Shown here: piece after piece, positions 6,427-8,152 of the stretch | Numbering within the stretch: position 1 is the first letter of the stretch | How the letters are laid out: each line of letters begins with the position of its first letter | Source: Alphaproteobacteria bacterium | GTDB taxonomy: Bacteria > Pseudomonadota > Alphaproteobacteria > Rs-D84 | Length of the DNA: 8,152 nucleotides | Direction: 5' to 3' | NCBI GenBank assembly: GCA_017936185.1 | Contig: JAGBGA010000093.1 | Span: 1-8,152 of the forward strand | Program-made: the position numbers and the translations under genes | Notes under the pieces: model-generated | The model's database searches: none | What the model was told of the DNA's origin: nothing | Seen by the model: the letters and a program-made list of their open reading frames with translations, nothing else

Positions 6427-6957
6427 GTATATCGATACGTTGGCGTTTGGTGCGATTGTTCCGGATGCCATTTGTGAAACATTTGCGCCATGGTATGTGT
6501 TCTTGCCAGAATCAAAAACGGCAATGTTTGAACCGGCGCCCGTATATCCGCGCGCCAAGGAATATGCCAATCTGATATCGTTGTATTGGTTGATATTGCG
6601 TGTATATTCGGTGGTGCTGGTAACAGAAGTTAGTTTTACATTGTCTATATCGCCACCGACCATGGTATATGTTGGCAATGTTGGTAATGAAGTGTTGTTT
6701 GGTTTTGGGGTTGTGGTTGACTTGTCATCAGATGATGTGCCCAATATTGCCACCGCGCCCCCAATCAGCGCGATTGTACCGCCGGTAATTGCCGCAGTTG
6801 TTGCGAATGAAAAGCCAGTGTCTTGGTCCCCGATATTTTGACATTTTTCGGGGTTGTATTTGCGGTACAGTGCGTCGTCGCAATTGTTGGCCAAGGCCGG
6901 CACGCATGAAAGCGCGCAACATGTTGTGACGGTAAAGATGCGTATGTATTTATTCAT
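6424..6957 (-). CDS. N-terminal fragment: signal peptide, membrane segment, and Asp/His part of the S8 protease
   Basis: If translation stops at the internal TAA, this makes a 177-residue protein. Residues 1-24 look like a Sec signal peptide (MNKYIRIFTVTT, hydrophobic core, then VPALA before NNCDD). A second hydrophobic stretch (about 48-73, glycine- and alanine-rich) follows and could anchor the protein. A Ser/Thr/Pro linker (74-97) leads to the start of the S8 domain, with likely catalytic Asp149 (IAVFDSG) and His156 (YHGANVSQMASG). Only seven positions separate Asp and His, against about 32 in subtilisin. I chose ATG 6957 because the signal peptide starts cleanly there and the promoter at 6977-7004 would begin transcription about 13 bases upstream. 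A start at 7008 would lie upstream of that promoter. Confidence 0.6.
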   Translation of the reverse strand: MNKYIRIFTVTTCCALSCVPALANNCDDALYRKYNPEKCQNIGDQDTGFSFATTAAITGGTIALIGGAVAILGTSSDDKSTTTPKPNNTSLPTLPTYTMVGGDIDNVKLTSVTSTTEYTRNINQYNDIRLAYSLARGYTGAGSNIAVFDSGKNTYHGANVSQMASGTIAPNANVSIY

Positions 6958-6976
6958 ATCTGACACCACTATATTA

Positions 6977-7004
6977 AATATAATACAAATGCGCCGTTTG
7001 TCAA
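6977..7004 (-). promoter_or_regulatory. Promoter of the S8 protease gene
   Basis: On the minus strand TTGACA (7004-6999) is followed after 16 bases by TATATT (6982-6977). The start would be near 6971, about 13 bases before the ATG at 6957. Only a weak GGTG lies in between. The promoter looks undamaged although the gene is interrupted. Confidence 0.6.
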
Positions 7005-7049
7005 GCATTCTTGGGCTTTTTGAAAAAAACGCAGATGTTAATATTTTTC

Positions 7050-7078
7050 TTGATTTTTCGTGAAAATTTGATTAATAT
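7050..7078 (+). promoter_or_regulatory. Promoter of the rpsB-tsf operon, stringent type
   Basis: TTGATT (7050-7055), a 17-base spacer, then TAATAT (7073-7078). The bases up to the likely start near 7085 are CGGGGC, a GC-rich discriminator of the kind linked to ppGpp repression of ribosomal promoters. The spacer contains a small inverted repeat, TTTTC/GAAAA (7055-7066). A second weak -10-like TAAAAT at 7117-7122 has no good -35. Confidence 0.5.
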
Positions 7079-7085
7079 CGGGGCA

Positions 7086-7098
7086 CGCACTTTGTGCG
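7086..7098 (+). promoter_or_regulatory. Small hairpin at the 5' end of the rpsB leader
   Basis: CGCAC-TTT-GTGCG forms a perfect 5-bp stem. It would sit at the very 5' end of the roughly 110-base leader if transcription starts near 7085. It could protect the mRNA or take part in control by S2, which represses its own operon in other bacteria. No match to a known leader family is claimed. Confidence 0.35.
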
Positions 7099-7193
7099 AA
7101 GAACACAGCCATTCTGTAAAATTTCTGTCTGGTTTATAAAAAAACTGGTCTGGCACAGGTGGTGAGGATAATAACAGAAAAAAAGGATAAATC

Positions 7194-8045
7194 ATGGCAT
7201 TGCCAACATTTACAATGAAACAGTTGATGGAAGCGGGCGTCCATTTCGGTCACCACACACGTCGCTGGAATCCATTGATGACACCATATGTTTATGGCGT
7301 AAAAGATAAAATTCACATCATTAACTTGAACAAAACGGCACCGTTGTTGCACCGTTCTTTGGTCGCATTGGAAGCAATCGCCGCCGCCGGTGGCAAGGTT
7401 TTGTTCGTTGCAACAAAACATCAGGCCAAAGATATTGTTAAAGATGCCGCAGAACGTTGTGGGCAGTATTATGTTAACAATCGCTGGTTGGGTGGTATGT
7501 TGACAAACTGGACAACAGTTTCACAATCAATTCGTCGCTTGAAGAAAATGGAAGCGGATATCGCGAATGCTGAAAAATTGGGCTTGACCAAAAAAGAAGT
7601 CGGCGTTATGACCAAAGAAGTTGAAAAACTGCGTGGTATTTTCGGCGGTATCTTGGAAATGCATGGCACACCCCAGGCGATGGTCGTTATTGACGTGCCA
7701 CGTGAAATGAACGCCGTTCGTGAAGCAAGAAATTTGGATATCCCAACAATCGCAATTTGTGATACAAACGCAAATCCAGAAATGGTTGATTATCCAGTTC
7801 CAGGTAACGATGACGCCGCACGTGCAACACAATTGTATTGCGACTTGTTTGTTGATGCGATTTTGTCGGGTATTGAAAAACGCCTTGGTGGCGCGGCCGG
7901 TAAAAAGGTCGAATCCGATATGCGTGCAGATGCCGCAGATGAATTAGAAGATGAAATCAAGGAAAAAGAAGCCAAGATTAAATCAAAAACATCTGAAGCG
8001 CGCGCAGAACGTCGTGGTAAATTGGCAGAAAAAGCAGATAAATAA
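7194..8045 (+). CDS. rpsB: 30S ribosomal protein S2
   Basis: The 283-residue protein is ribosomal protein S2, which binds the 30S subunit between head and body and is needed for initiation. The conserved N-terminus TMKQLMEAGVHFGHHTRRWNP (split here as residues 7-27) is followed by VYGVKDKIHIINLNKT, GGKVLFVATKHQAKDIV and NNRWLGGMLTN. The later motif AICDTNANPEMVDYPVPGND is also intact. A charged, probably helical tail from about 230 to the end (KEKEAKIKSKTSEARAERR) is longer than in E. coli S2 (241 residues); such extensions are common in alphaproteobacteria. The start is fixed by AGGA (7184-7187) 6 bases before ATG 7194 and by homology. It is the first gene of the rpsB-tsf operon. Confidence 0.98.
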   Translation: MALPTFTMKQLMEAGVHFGHHTRRWNPLMTPYVYGVKDKIHIINLNKTAPLLHRSLVALEAIAAAGGKVLFVATKHQAKDIVKDAAERCGQYYVNNRWLGGMLTNWTTVSQSIRRLKKMEADIANAEKLGLTKKEVGVMTKEVEKLRGIFGGILEMHGTPQAMVVIDVPREMNAVREARNLDIPTIAICDTNANPEMVDYPVPGNDDAARATQLYCDLFVDAILSGIEKRLGGAAGKKVESDMRADAADELEDEIKEKEAKIKSKTSEARAERRGKLAEKADK

Positions 8046-8062
8046 TATCGGGCTTTTGTAAC

Positions 8063-8084
8063 GCGTGGGGATTTTTCCCCACGC
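8063..8084 (+). terminator. Hairpin between rpsB and tsf, likely attenuator or mRNA processing element
   Basis: GCGTGGGG and CCCCACGC form a perfect 8-bp GC-rich stem around the loop ATTTTT. The bases after it (ATATATAAATTC) are AT-rich but not a T run, so it should at most stop transcription partly. In E. coli a partial terminator between these genes sets the S2 to EF-Ts ratio; a similar role here is inference. Confidence 0.6.
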
Positions 8085-8119
8085 ATATATAAATTCTTTT
8101 ATTTACGGGAGATTACACA

Positions 8120-8152
8120 ATGGCAGAAATTACAGCAAAATTGATTCAAGAA
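8120..8152 (+). CDS. tsf: Elongation factor Ts, N-terminus only (cut by window end)
   Basis: Eleven codons are visible, reading MAEITAKLIQE, the usual start of EF-Ts, the nucleotide exchange factor that reloads EF-Tu with GTP. GGGAG (8107-8111) lies 8 bases before the ATG. Position directly after rpsB is the conserved bacterial order and supports the call. Nothing can be said about the rest. Confidence 0.9.
   Translation, partial: MAEITAKLIQE

Larger units (their letters stand above)
5095..6957 (-). pseudogene. Secreted S8 (subtilisin-like) protease with possible autotransporter-like C-terminus, broken by an in-frame stop
   Basis: One unbroken minus-strand frame of 620 codons runs from ATG 6957 to TAA 5095-5097, except for a single TAA at 6424-6426 (codon 178). 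Both sides belong to the same S8 domain. Upstream ends with APNANVSIY. Downstream resumes at once with VADRNGKFYSFNEIG and then THIYNFSWS, the family's usual strand after the His motif. No base has been gained or lost, so one substitution (for example from AAA, CAA or GAA) explains it. The full product would be exported by Sec and perhaps anchored in the outer membrane. As it stands, no single translated piece has the whole active site. The promoter at 6977-7004 looks intact and the rest of the frame is clean, so the break is recent, or is an error in the consensus. True read-through is unlikely, since TAA is the stop of every complete gene here. Confidence 0.75.

Overview
The window looks like a chromosomal piece of an AT-rich alphaproteobacterium, probably host- or gut-associated. 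The SSB start ([15 protein letters not shown]) and the S2 start (HHTRRWNP) read like alphaproteobacterial versions. The DNA invertase resembles, from memory, the Mpi family best known from gut Bacteroides. No marker here fixes genus or family, so the taxonomy is inference. All seven genes whose true ends lie in the window end in TAA.

Layout, left to right. A tRNA gene on the minus strand is cut by the window start (1-26). Its promoter is back to back with the promoter of a plus-strand alpha/beta hydrolase (166-1131). A plus-strand ABC exporter (1175-2992) follows, with its own promoter placed so close that the mRNA may be leaderless. An unrecognised 287-residue protein (2997-3860) lies 4 bases behind it. 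This plus-strand group meets ssb (minus, 3885-4340) at a 30-bp perfect palindrome that serves as a two-way terminator and contains both stop codons.

Divergent from ssb is a 205-residue Hin/Mpi-type serine recombinase (4481-5098). It meets, tail to tail with overlapping stop codons, a minus-strand gene for a secreted S8 (subtilisin-like) protease with a possible autotransporter-like C-terminus (5095-6957). That protease gene is one continuous frame interrupted by a TAA at 6424-6426, which separates the catalytic Asp/His from the oxyanion Asn and catalytic Ser. Its promoter looks intact. It is best called a pseudogene, or a consensus/sequencing error to be checked.

The right end is the conserved translation operon rpsB (7194-8045) and tsf (from 8120), with a stringent-type promoter upstream of rpsB and a strong hairpin between the two genes. 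No stretch above 300 bases lacks a gene. The longest gap (6958-7193) holds the divergent protease and rpsB promoters and the rpsB leader.

The housekeeping parts (tRNA, ssb, rpsB-tsf) are ordinary. The accessory middle (hydrolase, exporter, unknown protein, invertase, broken surface protease) is where the unusual features lie. I saw no clear new defence system or CRISPR array.
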